Shown here piece by piece: positions 39,579 through 48,165 of a stretch of DNA of 49,771 bases. The translations under genes were made by a program, and so were the position numbers. A model generated the notes under the pieces. It did not search any database and was not told the DNA's origin. It was given only the letters and a program-made list of their open reading frames with translations. Source of the DNA: Hylemonella sp. GTDB lineage: Bacteria; Pseudomonadota; Gammaproteobacteria; Burkholderiales; Burkholderiaceae_C. Within the stretch, counting starts at the first letter, position 1. Every line of letters starts with the position of its first letter. The DNA is taken from the NCBI GenBank assembly GCA_030695415.1, contig JAUYQZ010000020.1:1-49771 (forward strand), written 5' to 3'.

Positions 39579-40414
39579 CTTCCGCTCCAGTGCACGATAC
39601 GTCGCTCGGCAAGTAAAAAGAGAATGTTGAGCGCGTAACCCAGCACCCCGGCGGCCAGGATGGACGCGTACATGTCGCGCACGTTCATCACCTGCTGCGA
39701 GTTGATGATGCGGTTGCCCAGACCGCTGTCGGAGCCAATGAACATCTCGGCCACGATCACGATCACCAGCGCCATGGAGACCGCAGAGCGCAGGCCCACG
39801 AAGCTGGGCTGCAGGCTTTCCCAGACCAGCACGTCCTTGAAGATCTGCCAGCGCGAGGCACCCATGACCTTGGCCGCCATCACCCGCTGCTTGCGCGCGT
39901 TGATGACGCCATAGGCGCTGTTGAAGACCACGATGAGCAGAGCACCGAAGGCGGCGATGGCCACCTTGTTGATGTCCGACACGCCGAAGATCATCAGGAA
40001 CAGCGGGATCAGCGCCGAGGACGGCGTGGAGCGGAAGAAGTCGATCAGGAACTCCACGCTGCGGTAGGCCTTCTCTGCGCTGCCCAGCACCACGCCCAGG
40101 GGCACACCCACCACGGCCGCGATCAGGAAGGCTTGCGCGGTGCGCCACAGGGTGACGAGGAAGTCCTTGAGCAGCGGGCCTCCGGCCAGACCGTTGATCA
40201 GCGTGGTGACGGTCTCGGCCGGGGGCGGCAGCAACAGGGCCTTGATGAAGCCCAGGCGCACCGCCAGATCCCAGACGATGAAGAGCAGCACCGGCCCGAT
40301 GAAAGGCAGGGCCTTGCCCCAGCTGCTCTTGCGCGGCACGCTAGGCGCGGCCGCTGCGGGTGGGGACCAGGGGACGGCTGGGGCGGCCGCCATCGAAGGG
40401 GTGGGATCGGCCAT
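39575..40414 (-). CDS. ABC transporter permease (NitT/TauT type)
   Basis: A 279-residue membrane permease. After a Pro/Ala-rich N-terminal tail come six hydrophobic segments. The cytoplasmic EAA loop is visible in AAKVMGASRWQIFKDVLVWESLQPSFVGLRSA. The block TLWRTAQAFLIAAVVGVPLGVVLGS is typical of the SsuC/TauC family. ATG 40414 is five bases after the binding-protein stop; the frame continues upstream but overlaps that gene. Together with the ATPase and the binding protein it forms a complete importer. Confidence 0.92.
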   Translation of the reverse strand: MADPTPSMAAAPAVPWSPPAAAAPSVPRKSSWGKALPFIGPVLLFIVWDLAVRLGFIKALLLPPPAETVTTLINGLAGGPLLKDFLVTLWRTAQAFLIAAVVGVPLGVVLGSAEKAYRSVEFLIDFFRSTPSSALIPLFLMIFGVSDINKVAIAAFGALLIVVFNSAYGVINARKQRVMAAKVMGASRWQIFKDVLVWESLQPSFVGLRSAVSMALVIVIVAEMFIGSDSGLGNRIINSQQVMNVRDMYASILAAGVLGYALNILFLLAERRIVHWSGR

Positions 40415-40419
40415 GGTGC

Positions 40420-41436
40420 TTATGCCTTGTAGATCATGGTGTCGACCATGAGGCGCGAGGAGAAGATGCCCTTTTCCGAGAACAGATCGAAGAACTTCTG
40501 GAAGTGGGCGATGTCGGCCGGCTTGAACTCGTTGTACATGGTGTACGCCGCCAGCGGCACCTCGGCGGTCAGCGCGCCCTCGATGGCGGTGTAGCCCTTG
40601 AGGTACTGGCGCGCCTCGACATTCTTGGCGCGCACATAGGCCACGCCCTTGGCATACGCAGCAATGAACTTCTTGGCTTCTTCCGGGTGCTTCTTGATGA
40701 AGGTGGAGGACAGCGAGGCCGAGCCGCCGAACCAGGGCGCCATCGGGTCGCCCAGCACGTATTTGGAAATCACACCGGCTTCGAGCACGCGGGTGGTGCC
40801 GTTCATGCGGCCGATGGTGCCGGTGGGCTCCAGGGTGTAGCAGCCGTCGAGCTGGCCCGCGGCGAGTGCGGCCACGTGCTGGCCGATGGGCAGTTCCACC
40901 ACGGTGAAATTGGTGGCGCCGCCACGCTCCAGGATGGTCTTGGCGAGCGTCACGTTCTGGATGCCGGGGCCGGAGCCGATGCGCTTGCCCGACAGGTCGG
41001 CCATGGTCTTGGCGGTGCTGGCCACGGGAACGATCACTTCGTCCAGCACGTTCTTCACATTGCTCGGGTTGGCGCAGAAGATCTTGAAGGTGCCGGGTGC
41101 CGCCAGTTCGCCAATGGCGATATTGGCCGAGCCCGTGCCGTTGGCCGTGCCGTCCGAGCGGTCGGACAGCACGGCCTCCATCACCTGCTGGGCCGCGGCG
41201 AAACGCAGGGGCTCCACGTTCAGGCCGGCCTCCTTGAAGTAGCCGAGTTCGATGGCGGCATAGAACGGCAGGCCGGCCGCGATGGGCCAATAGCCGATGC
41301 GGATCTTGGGGCCGCTTTGCGCGCGCACCAGGGCCGGAGCGCCAAGCGCGGCCAGCACGACGCCTGCGCCGCCCGCCTGCATGAGCTGGCGACGCGTGGG
41401 GCTGGCGGACAGGGAGGTGAGGGACTGGTCTTTCAT
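40420..41436 (-). CDS. ABC transporter substrate-binding protein (NMT1/SsuA-like)
   Basis: A 338-residue periplasmic binding protein. TRRQLMQAGGAGVVLAALGAPALVRA is a twin-arginine signal (given here in parts: TRRQLMQ, then the hydrophobic stretch). The mature part starts PKIRIGYWPIAAGLPFYAAIE. It has the NMT1/THI5-like two-lobe pattern, with DLSGKRIGSGPGIQNVT and WFGGSASLSSTFIKKHPEE. It delivers the substrate to the adjacent permease and ATPase. The ligand is unknown; the surrounding AtzE/F/G enzymes suggest a small amide or ureide. Confidence 0.92.
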   Translation of the reverse strand: MKDQSLTSLSASPTRRQLMQAGGAGVVLAALGAPALVRAQSGPKIRIGYWPIAAGLPFYAAIELGYFKEAGLNVEPLRFAAAQQVMEAVLSDRSDGTANGTGSANIAIGELAAPGTFKIFCANPSNVKNVLDEVIVPVASTAKTMADLSGKRIGSGPGIQNVTLAKTILERGGATNFTVVELPIGQHVAALAAGQLDGCYTLEPTGTIGRMNGTTRVLEAGVISKYVLGDPMAPWFGGSASLSSTFIKKHPEEAKKFIAAYAKGVAYVRAKNVEARQYLKGYTAIEGALTAEVPLAAYTMYNEFKPADIAHFQKFFDLFSEKGIFSSRLMVDTMIYKA

Positions 41437-41454
41437 GGAGCGCTCCTGGAGTGG

Positions 41455-43194
41455 TTAAGGAAAGGGATGGGTGTGGGGGACCGGTGCGACCTGGAGCGAG
41501 GCCAGGTAGGCGCGCCAGCCGCCGAAGTGCGTGATGTCTTGCGCGCCCTGCAGGGCCTGCGCTTCGCACAGGAAGCCCTGCACGCTGCTGCCGTCGGCCA
41601 GTGACAAGGTGCCGATGCCCAGGGGCGCGGGCACCAGGGCGACGAAAGAACCGTAGTGCTCGATGGGCATGTCCCAGATTTCGAGCTGGATGCGCGCGCC
41701 CTCCCCCGGCGCCACGCGCAGCAGGCCGGGTTTTGGCGGCACGGTGCCGGCCAGGGCGTAGAAGCGGTAGTCGGGCGCGGTCTCGGCCGCTGCCAGCAGG
41801 CGCGCACCGCGCTCGGTGAGTTGGCTGTTGAGGGGCATGCCCGAAAGGTGCGCGCCCACCACGGCCACTTTCACCGTGGCGCGCGGGCGGATGCCGGGGA
41901 TGGCGGCGGGTGCGGGCAGCGGTGCGCCGGTGGCGCCCTGGGTGAGCCCCGTAGTGTGGTGGTAGCGCTGGCCCAGCTCGGCCAATTGCCAGTCGCTGCC
42001 GCAGGGACCGATGAGCGTGATGCCGAAGGGCAGGCCGTCGGGGCGGATGCTGCTGGGCACGGACAGCGCCGCGTAGTCCAGCAGGTTGACGAAGTTGGTA
42101 TAGGCGCCGAGGTTGCGGTTGAGCACCACCGGGTCGGCCTGCATCTGCGCGATGGTGTAGTGCGTGGGCGTGGTAGGCACGCACATCAGGTCCATGCCCT
42201 TCCACACCGCCAGGGCCTGCTGGCCCAGGGCGCGCAATTGTGTCTGTGCTTCGTACAGATCGGCCGCGCTGTAGGCCCGGCCCTTGCCGATGATGCTGCG
42301 CACCGGCTCGATGACCTCGCCCTCGTGCGCGTCGAAGAAAGCGCGGATGGCGGCGTAGCGCTCGGCCACCATGGCGCTTTCATAGAGCAGCACCGCAGCC
42401 TGAGAAAACGGCGAGAAATCGATGCGTACCTCCACGCCGCCGAGCGCGCGCAGTTGCGCCCGGGCCTGCTCGAAGGCGGCCTCGGCCAGCGCATCACCGT
42501 AGAACTCCAGCTGCTCCGGCACGCCGAAGCGGAAGGCCGCCGGGAAGGGCTGCGATGCCATTTCAAGCTCACGCGAGTACGGGTCTTGCGGGTCGTAGCC
42601 GCGCGCGGCATCCAGCACCTGCGCGGCCAGGCCCACGCTGCGCGCGAAGATGGAGACACAGTCCACACTCTGCGCGGCGGGCAGCACACCGCGCGTGCTG
42701 ATGAGGCCCTTGGAAGGCTTCAGCCCGACGATGTTGTTCAGCCCCGCGGGCACCCGGCCCGAACCGGCCGTGTCCGTACCCAGCGAGAAATCAGCCTGCC
42801 CGGTGGCCACCACATAGGCCGAACCGGAACTGGAGCCGCCGGATACATAGAGAGGATCAAAAGCATTGGGCACCGGCCCCCAGGGAGAACGCGTGCCGTT
42901 CAGGCCGCAGGCGAACTGGTCCAGGTTGGTCTTGCCCAAGAGCGATGCACCAGCACCGAGCAGCTTGTGCACCACGGTCGCGTGCGCGGCGGGCTGGAAC
43001 GCAAAAGCCTGGCAGCCCGCCGTGGTGGGCAGACCAGCCGCGTCGATGTTGTCCTTGACGGCAAATCGCAGGCCGTTCAGCGGCCCGGCGGCACCCGGCA
43101 GCGCCGTCTCAAAGCGGGAGATCCAGGCTTGCGCTGCAGCTGCGGGCTGGGCCTGACGTTCGGCACCGGGGGCGGGGTTTGCGTGTTGCACCAT
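41455..43194 (-). CDS. atzF: Allophanate hydrolase AtzF
   Basis: A 579-residue allophanate hydrolase. The amidase part has the triad Lys47 in FAVKDNIDAAG, cis-Ser in GGSSSGSAYVVA and nucleophile Ser in GTDTAGSGRVPA. The last 120 residues form the separate C-terminal domain of AtzF (GAHLSGMPLNSQLTERGARLL, then YGSFVALVPAPLGIGT and GFLCE). The enzyme cleaves allophanate to ammonia and carbon dioxide. It leads the operon. Start ATG 43194 makes the protein somewhat shorter at the N-terminus than typical AtzF (about 600), lacking part of the usual helical lead; no better upstream start exists. No urea carboxylase gene is nearby, which points to the AtzE route as source of allophanate. Confidence 0.92.
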   Translation of the reverse strand: MVQHANPAPGAERQAQPAAAAQAWISRFETALPGAAGPLNGLRFAVKDNIDAAGLPTTAGCQAFAFQPAAHATVVHKLLGAGASLLGKTNLDQFACGLNGTRSPWGPVPNAFDPLYVSGGSSSGSAYVVATGQADFSLGTDTAGSGRVPAGLNNIVGLKPSKGLISTRGVLPAAQSVDCVSIFARSVGLAAQVLDAARGYDPQDPYSRELEMASQPFPAAFRFGVPEQLEFYGDALAEAAFEQARAQLRALGGVEVRIDFSPFSQAAVLLYESAMVAERYAAIRAFFDAHEGEVIEPVRSIIGKGRAYSAADLYEAQTQLRALGQQALAVWKGMDLMCVPTTPTHYTIAQMQADPVVLNRNLGAYTNFVNLLDYAALSVPSSIRPDGLPFGITLIGPCGSDWQLAELGQRYHHTTGLTQGATGAPLPAPAAIPGIRPRATVKVAVVGAHLSGMPLNSQLTERGARLLAAAETAPDYRFYALAGTVPPKPGLLRVAPGEGARIQLEIWDMPIEHYGSFVALVPAPLGIGTLSLADGSSVQGFLCEAQALQGAQDITHFGGWRAYLASLQVAPVPHTHPFP

Positions 43195-43211
43195 CTTGCT
43201 GCATTCGATCT

Positions 43212-43219
43212 TGTATACA
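43212..43219. promoter_or_regulatory. Candidate GntR operator before atzF
   Basis: The perfect palindrome TGTATACA (in CTTGTATACATG) lies about 18 bases upstream of the atzF start, in a short AT-rich stretch that also has repeated ACATG. FCD-type GntR regulators often bind TTGTATACAA-like sites, and the operon encodes such a regulator. Position and symmetry are the only support. Confidence 0.45.
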
Positions 43220-43456
43220 TGTAGACATGCAACATGTGTGCCAAGTCGGGATGGGGCTTCTTGTATGGAAATGCGAACAAGCGGGGCGGATGCAAGGGAA
43301 GACACTCACGCGCGCATGCGAAAAGCACGACGCCAACTGCAGACTGTGATGGGATCACTTTAAGAAAAGAGGGCCGAGCCCGGAATACGCCGGAGGCCGT
43401 ATGTCAGACGCCATCAGGGCTTGTCACTGCAGTTGGCCCCGTCAGGATAGGCGAGC

Positions 43457-44518
43457 TCACTCGTGGAAGGCCCCTCGCTCAGGCGCACCATCCCAGACAG
43501 AAGGATCGGGCGCGAAGCCCGGGTCGAGTTCACGCTCCAGAAGTGCACACGCAACATGTCCGAGTTCAACACCAAGATGGCGCTGCGCTGCCGCCGCACC
43601 GCCATCCTCACCATGGGCTTCAAGCACAAACGAACGAAAATTCCCCCAATCGCTGCCGAACTGCGACACCATGATGCGAGCCAGGTCGTACGAGAGTTCA
43701 TTGCCTTCATCGGCACGAAGGAACGACTTGCCGGACCAGAACTCCTGTATCTCCTGAGCCTTCCAGAACTTGCGATGACGCGCCTGCATCTGTTGCGGAC
43801 TTGAGTTGCTGTACATGCCGGAAGGTGAGGGACTAAGCCTCCGCTCCGTATTGACAGCCAGTCCCTCATTGAGCCATGCTGGAATCGGCAGGTGACCCAG
43901 ACAACCGTGCGTAAGTTCGTGTGCGATGACAGGTTCAATGGCGCGAAGGTCCGCCTTGACGGTGACGAAGTGGCCGCATCCATCGTGGATGTACATGCCT
44001 CCGCTGGCGGCGAACTCCCCGGCCTCCGGGTAGTAATGGGCGACGTATCGGTAGTACGCATCCTCATCATCAAACACCAGAAGAACGTCGTATCCCCACT
44101 CCGGAACCTGGGCAATGCCATCCAACACACGCACGATGCGCTGGCGTGTCTTGCCTACATAGTCGATGGTGGCGTCAGCCACATTGGCCTCCAACGTGGA
44201 AAGCAGCGCCACGTCGTCCCGTACCAGCAATGAGTATCCGGAACCCAGCGTGGCCCGCAGATGCTCGAGCCATGCCTGCTCGCAAGCAGCCCACGCGGCA
44301 GCCTGTGCATGCTCCCCGGGGATGCCCTGCACCCACTGCTGCGCAGCATCCCAGTCGAGCAAGGGAAAACCGTTGGCATCCAGCAAATGCGAGCTCACAT
44401 CGAAAGCATCGACTCCCACGGCGTCAATGGAAGACGGTGGCATGGCGGGAAACTCGACTGAAGGGCGAGCATCGGCAAACGGTTTACCTGAAACGAGTGA
44501 GCGCAGAAGTTTGAGCAC
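43457..44518 (-). CDS. Putative HExxH metallopeptidase
   Basis: A 353-residue protein with a zinc-peptidase motif in AHELTHGCLGHLPIPAWLNEGLAV: HELTH provides two His ligands and a catalytic Glu, and the Glu in LNEGLA, about 14 residues later, is the likely third ligand, as in MA-clan (gluzincin-like) enzymes. There is no signal peptide, so it should act in the cytoplasm unless exported otherwise. The N-terminal 150 residues and the C-terminal part are unrecognised. The start codon is GTG 44518. The gene sits alone between the atzF promoter and a membrane protein gene, and its base use is less GC-rich than the core genes. Confidence 0.7.
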   Translation of the reverse strand: MLKLLRSLVSGKPFADARPSVEFPAMPPSSIDAVGVDAFDVSSHLLDANGFPLLDWDAAQQWVQGIPGEHAQAAAWAACEQAWLEHLRATLGSGYSLLVRDDVALLSTLEANVADATIDYVGKTRQRIVRVLDGIAQVPEWGYDVLLVFDDEDAYYRYVAHYYPEAGEFAASGGMYIHDGCGHFVTVKADLRAIEPVIAHELTHGCLGHLPIPAWLNEGLAVNTERRLSPSPSGMYSNSSPQQMQARHRKFWKAQEIQEFWSGKSFLRADEGNELSYDLARIMVSQFGSDWGNFRSFVLEAHGEDGGAAAAQRHLGVELGHVACALLERELDPGFAPDPSVWDGAPERGAFHE

Positions 44519-44735
44519 TGTGAAATAGTGGGATGAGTAAAGCTACTGATAGGCGCAGCGGGACGCCCATGACGATCTACGCTCGATTGAAATGCCAGAT
44601 GACACCATCACTCGTCAGCGCCCGTGTGGGACGATGAAAAAAGCGGCGACCGCGAGTTCCATGGCTTCTACCGTTGGACACAAGCAGCATGTCCTGGCCA
44701 GCCAGCACATATCCAGTGGATGGAAGGCTTGCGCG

Positions 44736-45113
44736 TCATGCAGCGAAAAAGAAGCGGATGAGTGCCAGCGACAGGGCAAACATATAGCCGTAAGCAAAGC
44801 GGTCGATGCGCAGGACAGGCTGTCCGCGTCGCGCTCTCCAGGCACCCATGATGACCATCATGGCGCCTACCGCCAAGGGCGTCAGCACCAGATTGGCGAT
44901 GCGCCATGCTTCTGGAACCAGATTGTCGGGGAAGACCAGAAGACTCAGGCCGCCCAGGATGGCGCCAAAGAGTGTGTAGCCCAGGGCCGCCAGCCATGGG
45001 TTGGGCGGCCGACGAAAAGGCTCCCCCAGTGAATGGAAGCCAAGCTCAAAGAGGGCTTCCCCCACAGCTTGAAGCAAAAACTCGCCAAGTACCTCGAAAA
45101 TCAACTCAAGCAT
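44736..45113 (-). CDS. Small membrane protein
   Basis: A 125-residue protein. An amphipathic N-terminus (MLELIFEVLGEFLLQAVGEALFELG) is followed by three likely membrane helices: WLAALGYTLFGAILGGLSLLVF, NLVLTPLAVGAMMVIMGAW and AYGYMFALSLALIRFFFAA. No family recognised. The frame is clean, with an ATG start and normal codon use. Neighbours (the metallopeptidase and an SRPBCC gene) give no hint. Confidence 0.65.
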   Translation of the reverse strand: MLELIFEVLGEFLLQAVGEALFELGFHSLGEPFRRPPNPWLAALGYTLFGAILGGLSLLVFPDNLVPEAWRIANLVLTPLAVGAMMVIMGAWRARRGQPVLRIDRFAYGYMFALSLALIRFFFAA

Positions 45114-45355
45114 GCAGCGGGTGATGGAAATGGCCGGTATGTCCGCCGCATCCTAACGGACCTCACACCCACTGCCTATCCCCCAAAGGGGTCATAGACA
45201 CGCGCCGGGGAACTCATCCCGGGCCGCACCGGCAAGCGATCGCGGCCCTCAGGCGCGACGCAAGCCGCGGCTCGCGCGACCTCCCGCCAAGCGCCGGCAG
45301 AAGGCCACCATCACGATGGCGCCGGCGCGCACCCCCTCGCGCTGCGACAGCGGGA

Positions 45356-45802
45356 TCACGCTGTTTGCAGGGTCCGCTTTTCGACGTAGGCCTTGAGACC
45401 ATCGAGCATGGCGTCCCATTCCTGCTCAATCTCCTGGCATGTTCTCTCGTCGGCGTTCTTGTCCTGGGAAAGGGATACCTCGACATCCCCGCCGCTGCTG
45501 GAGAGCCGGATGGAAACCGTGTGATAGTTCTGGGCCGTGTCAGGCTGGCCTGACAAAGGGCTGTAGTGACTGTACTGAAGCAGCTGGTCGCGCTCGAATT
45601 TGAGAATGGTGCCCTTGTCCTCGCATGGCATTCCCTGCACCTCACGCCTCCAGGTGATCTGGCTGCCCGGGCGCCAGTCGGATGTGACCTCAGCGCCGAA
45701 CATGTATTGCTTGATGGCCTCTGGCGCGACCAGCGCGGCCCACACTTGGCGCCGGGACGCTTCTATCGATGTCGTCGCACGGGCAATCAGGTTCTTTTCC
45801 AT
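45356..45802 (-). CDS. SRPBCC (AHSA1-like) domain protein
   Basis: A 148-residue SRPBCC/START-like protein: IEASRRQVWAALVAPEAIKQYMFGAEVTSDWRPGSQITWRRE is the classic opening of AHSA1-type domains, and the C-terminal helix DERTCQEIEQEWDAMLDGLKAYVE closes the hydrophobic cavity. Such proteins bind lipids or act as co-chaperone-like proteins; the ligand is unknown. Start ATG 45802 has GGAGACGATAGAG upstream. The longer open frame upstream does not resemble the family. Confidence 0.88.
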   Translation of the reverse strand: MEKNLIARATTSIEASRRQVWAALVAPEAIKQYMFGAEVTSDWRPGSQITWRREVQGMPCEDKGTILKFERDQLLQYSHYSPLSGQPDTAQNYHTVSIRLSSSGGDVEVSLSQDKNADERTCQEIEQEWDAMLDGLKAYVEKRTLQTA

Positions 45803-46112
45803 CTCTATCGTCTCCGTCAAGTCGGGCGGCGGCACCGCGGGAAGTTCATGCGGCCCCGCGTTGAATGTCGCGAGTCGGGGAGCAGGGCCGGCGAAACAGA
45901 GATTAAGGACGGGGTGGAGGGTGGTCTGTGCGACGGCAAACATACCCACGCAGCAGCAGGGACGGGAGGCACCACAGCCTTGAAGCGGCCACGGAGTGCA
46001 GCGGCCGAAGGGCCATGCCTTTCATCTGACATCGCCGTGACATCCCCGTTGCCCCTGCGTCGCCACCTTGACTGGGCGACGCACGGCGGAACAGCGAACC
46101 GCGTGCTGTTTC
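45803..46112. other. Intergenic stretch upstream of the SRPBCC gene
   Basis: About 310 bases without a supported gene, between the SRPBCC start and the ybeY stop. It should contain the SRPBCC promoter. I see no clear promoter hexamers, repeat or hairpin terminator. Confidence 0.4.
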
Positions 46113-46604
46113 TTATTCGTACGGGTTCCCGTACCCCATCCCCTGCATGAGCAAGACCTCCAGCGCCTCCATCTCCAGCGCATCCACTTCGTTGGTCTCG
46201 TGCTCGTAGCCCTGCGCGTGCAGGGTGCCGTGCACCAGCAGGTGGGCGTAGTGTTCTTCCAGGGTCTTGTCCTGTTCCTTGGCTTCCTTCGCCACCACGG
46301 GCGCGCAGAGCACCAGGTCGGCGCTGACCACGGGTTCGCGGGTGTAGTCGAAGGTCAGCACATTGGTGGCGTAGTCCTTGTGGCGGTACTCGCGGTTCAG
46401 CTGGCGGCCCTCGGCGGTGCCGACGATGCGCACGGTGATCTCGGCGTTGCGCAACAAAGCCATGCGCATCCAGCGGGTGACGCGGGCCTTGCCCAGCAGC
46501 TTCTTGTGACTGTCCGGCACCGCAGCGCCGAACTGCAGCGAGAGGTCGAGCGTGGGTCGCTGCGCTTCGACAGGCTCAGCGCGAACGGGCTTTTTCAAGC
46601 TCAT
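46113..46604 (-). CDS. ybeY: Endoribonuclease YbeY
   Basis: A 163-residue YbeY, the metal-dependent RNase needed for 16S rRNA maturation and ribosome quality control. The zinc motif HGTLHAQGYEH near the C-terminus has all three His, and EYRHKDYATNVLTF is the conserved substrate-side block. Its ATG overlaps the phoH stop as ATGA, so the two are translationally coupled. Residues about 6-15 (PVRAEPVEAQ) are encoded by a copy of the dispersed CTTCGACAGGCTCAG repeat (46565-46588), so this N-terminal peptide is probably not part of the ancestral protein. Confidence 0.95.
   Translation of the reverse strand: MSLKKPVRAEPVEAQRPTLDLSLQFGAAVPDSHKKLLGKARVTRWMRMALLRNAEITVRIVGTAEGRQLNREYRHKDYATNVLTFDYTREPVVSADLVLCAPVVAKEAKEQDKTLEEHYAHLLVHGTLHAQGYEHETNEVDALEMEALEVLLMQGMGYGNPYE
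46565..46588 (-). repeat. Dispersed repeat copy inside ybeY
   Basis: CTTCGACAGGCTCAGCGCGAACGG differs from the copy at 33400-33423 by one base. It is in frame within ybeY and codes for PVRAEPVEA on the minus strand. Confidence 0.85.
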
Positions 46605-47545
46605 GCGACGTCTCCCGGCTTGCGTTTGTCATAGGCGTCGACGATGCGGGCCACCAGCGGGTGGCGCACCACGTCTGCGCTTGAAAGGCGCGTGATGGCG
46701 ATGCCCTGCACGCGCTTGAGCACACGCTCGGCGTCGATCAACCCGCTGAGCTCGGTGCGCGGCAGGTCGATCTGGCTCACGTCGCCGGTGATCACCGCCT
46801 TGGCGCCGAAGCCGATGCGGGTGAGGAACATCTTCATCTGCTCCACCGTGGTGTTCTGCGCCTCGTCGAGGATCACGAAGGCGTGGTTGAGCGTGCGCCC
46901 GCGCATGAAGGCCAGTGGCGCGATCTCGATCTGCTGGCGTTCGAAGGCCTTTTGCACCTTGTCGGCACCCATCAGGTCGTACAGCGCGTCGTACAGCGGG
47001 CGCAGGTACGGGTCCACCTTCTGGCCCAGGTCGCCCGGGAGAAAGCCGAGCTTTTCACCGGCTTCCACGGCAGGGCGGGTGAGCACGATGCGTTGCACCG
47101 CGCTGCGTTCCAGCGCATCCACCGCGCAGGCCACGGCGAGATAGGTCTTGCCGGTGCCGGCCGGGCCGATGCCGAATGTGATGTCGTGCGTGGCCATGTT
47201 CTCGAGATACCGCGCCTGGTTGGGCGTGCGCCCGCGCACTTCGCCGCGCCGCGTCTGCATGGCCAGGGCGCCGTCACCCGGGTCTACCAGCGCGGTGTCG
47301 CCGCTGAGCATCAGCTGCACCTGCTCGGGCGGAATGGGTTTCTTCGCCATTTCGTACATGGCCTGCAGGGTTTCCAGCGCCTGGTTCACCTTGGGCTTGG
47401 TGCCTTCGATGCGGAACTGCTCGAAACGGTGTGCCACCTTCACGTTCAAGGCCGCCTCGATGCTGCGGATGTGGGTGTCCAGGGGGCCGCAGAGGTGACC
47501 CATGCGGACGTTGTCGGGCGGGGAGAAGGTGTGTCTGAGAATCAA
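46601..47545 (-). CDS. PhoH-like ATPase
   Basis: A 314-residue PhoH-family ATPase. Walker A GIGPAGTGKTYLA and Walker B FVILDEAQNTT are present, along with the RTLNHA and TGDVSQIDLPR motifs of the family. PhoH genes are widely linked to ybeY, as here, and are thought to act on RNA. I start at TTG 47545 because it gives the conserved N-terminus MILRHTFSPPDN with a GGGA-like site upstream; the first ATG in frame (at MGHLCGPLD) would remove conserved residues. The gene diverges from ruvA with 35 bases between starts. Confidence 0.93.
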   Translation of the reverse strand: MILRHTFSPPDNVRMGHLCGPLDTHIRSIEAALNVKVAHRFEQFRIEGTKPKVNQALETLQAMYEMAKKPIPPEQVQLMLSGDTALVDPGDGALAMQTRRGEVRGRTPNQARYLENMATHDITFGIGPAGTGKTYLAVACAVDALERSAVQRIVLTRPAVEAGEKLGFLPGDLGQKVDPYLRPLYDALYDLMGADKVQKAFERQQIEIAPLAFMRGRTLNHAFVILDEAQNTTVEQMKMFLTRIGFGAKAVITGDVSQIDLPRTELSGLIDAERVLKRVQGIAITRLSSADVVRHPLVARIVDAYDKRKPGDVA

Positions 47546-47580
47546 GCCGATAATCCCGTGAACCAAGGAAGAAGCGCCCA

Positions 47581-48159
47581 ATGATAGGCAAGTTGACCGG
47601 CACCCTGCTGGAGAAAAACCCACCCCAGATCCTGCTGGACTGCCACGGCGTCGGTTACGAGGTTGATGTGCCGATGAGCACCTTCTACAACCTGCCCGGC
47701 ACCGGTGAAAAAGTGGCCCTGCTCACCCATTTTGTGGTTCGCGAGGACGCCCAGATTCTCTACGGCTTCGCCACATCGCCCGAACGTGAGGCCTTTCGCC
47801 AGCTCATCAAGATCAGCGGCGTGGGTCCGCGCACCGCGCTATCGGTGCTCTCGGGCATGAGCGTGGGCGATCTGGCCCAGGCCATCAGCGCCCAGGACAG
47901 TGGCCGCATCATCAAGGTGCCCGGCATCGGCAAAAAGACCGCCGAACGCCTGCTGCTCGAACTCAAGGGCAAGCTCGGTGCAGACCTCAACCTCACCGGC
48001 GGTGGCCCGGCGCAGAGCGACGTGCAGAGCGACATTCAGCAGGCCCTGATGGCGCTGGGCTACAGCGACAAGGACGCCGCCGCCGCGCTGAAACCCCTGC
48101 CCGCCGATGTGGGTGTGAGCGAGGGTATCAAGCTCGCGCTGAAGGCTCTTGCCAAGTAA
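47581..48159 (+). CDS. ruvA: Holliday junction helicase subunit RuvA
   Basis: A 192-residue RuvA of normal length. Domain I opens [31 protein letters not shown]. The two helix-hairpin-helix motifs are in domain II ([16 protein letters not shown] and [16 protein letters not shown]), and the flexible linker and domain III ([16 protein letters not shown]) complete it. RuvA binds the junction and loads RuvB. It is six bases from ruvB, in the same operon. Confidence 0.96.
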   Translation: MIGKLTGTLLEKNPPQILLDCHGVGYEVDVPMSTFYNLPGTGEKVALLTHFVVREDAQILYGFATSPEREAFRQLIKISGVGPRTALSVLSGMSVGDLAQAISAQDSGRIIKVPGIGKKTAERLLLELKGKLGADLNLTGGGPAQSDVQSDIQQALMALGYSDKDAAAALKPLPADVGVSEGIKLALKALAK

Positions 48160-48165
48160 AAAAAG

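Noticed and set aside
40415..42205. Upstream extension of the permease frame
   Set aside because: Antisense-like composition in another frame over the binding-protein and atzF genes, both well supported; permease starts at 40414.
45214..45645. Minus-strand ORF of 143 codons
   Set aside because: Shadow of the SRPBCC gene in its first half and no family resemblance in the rest.
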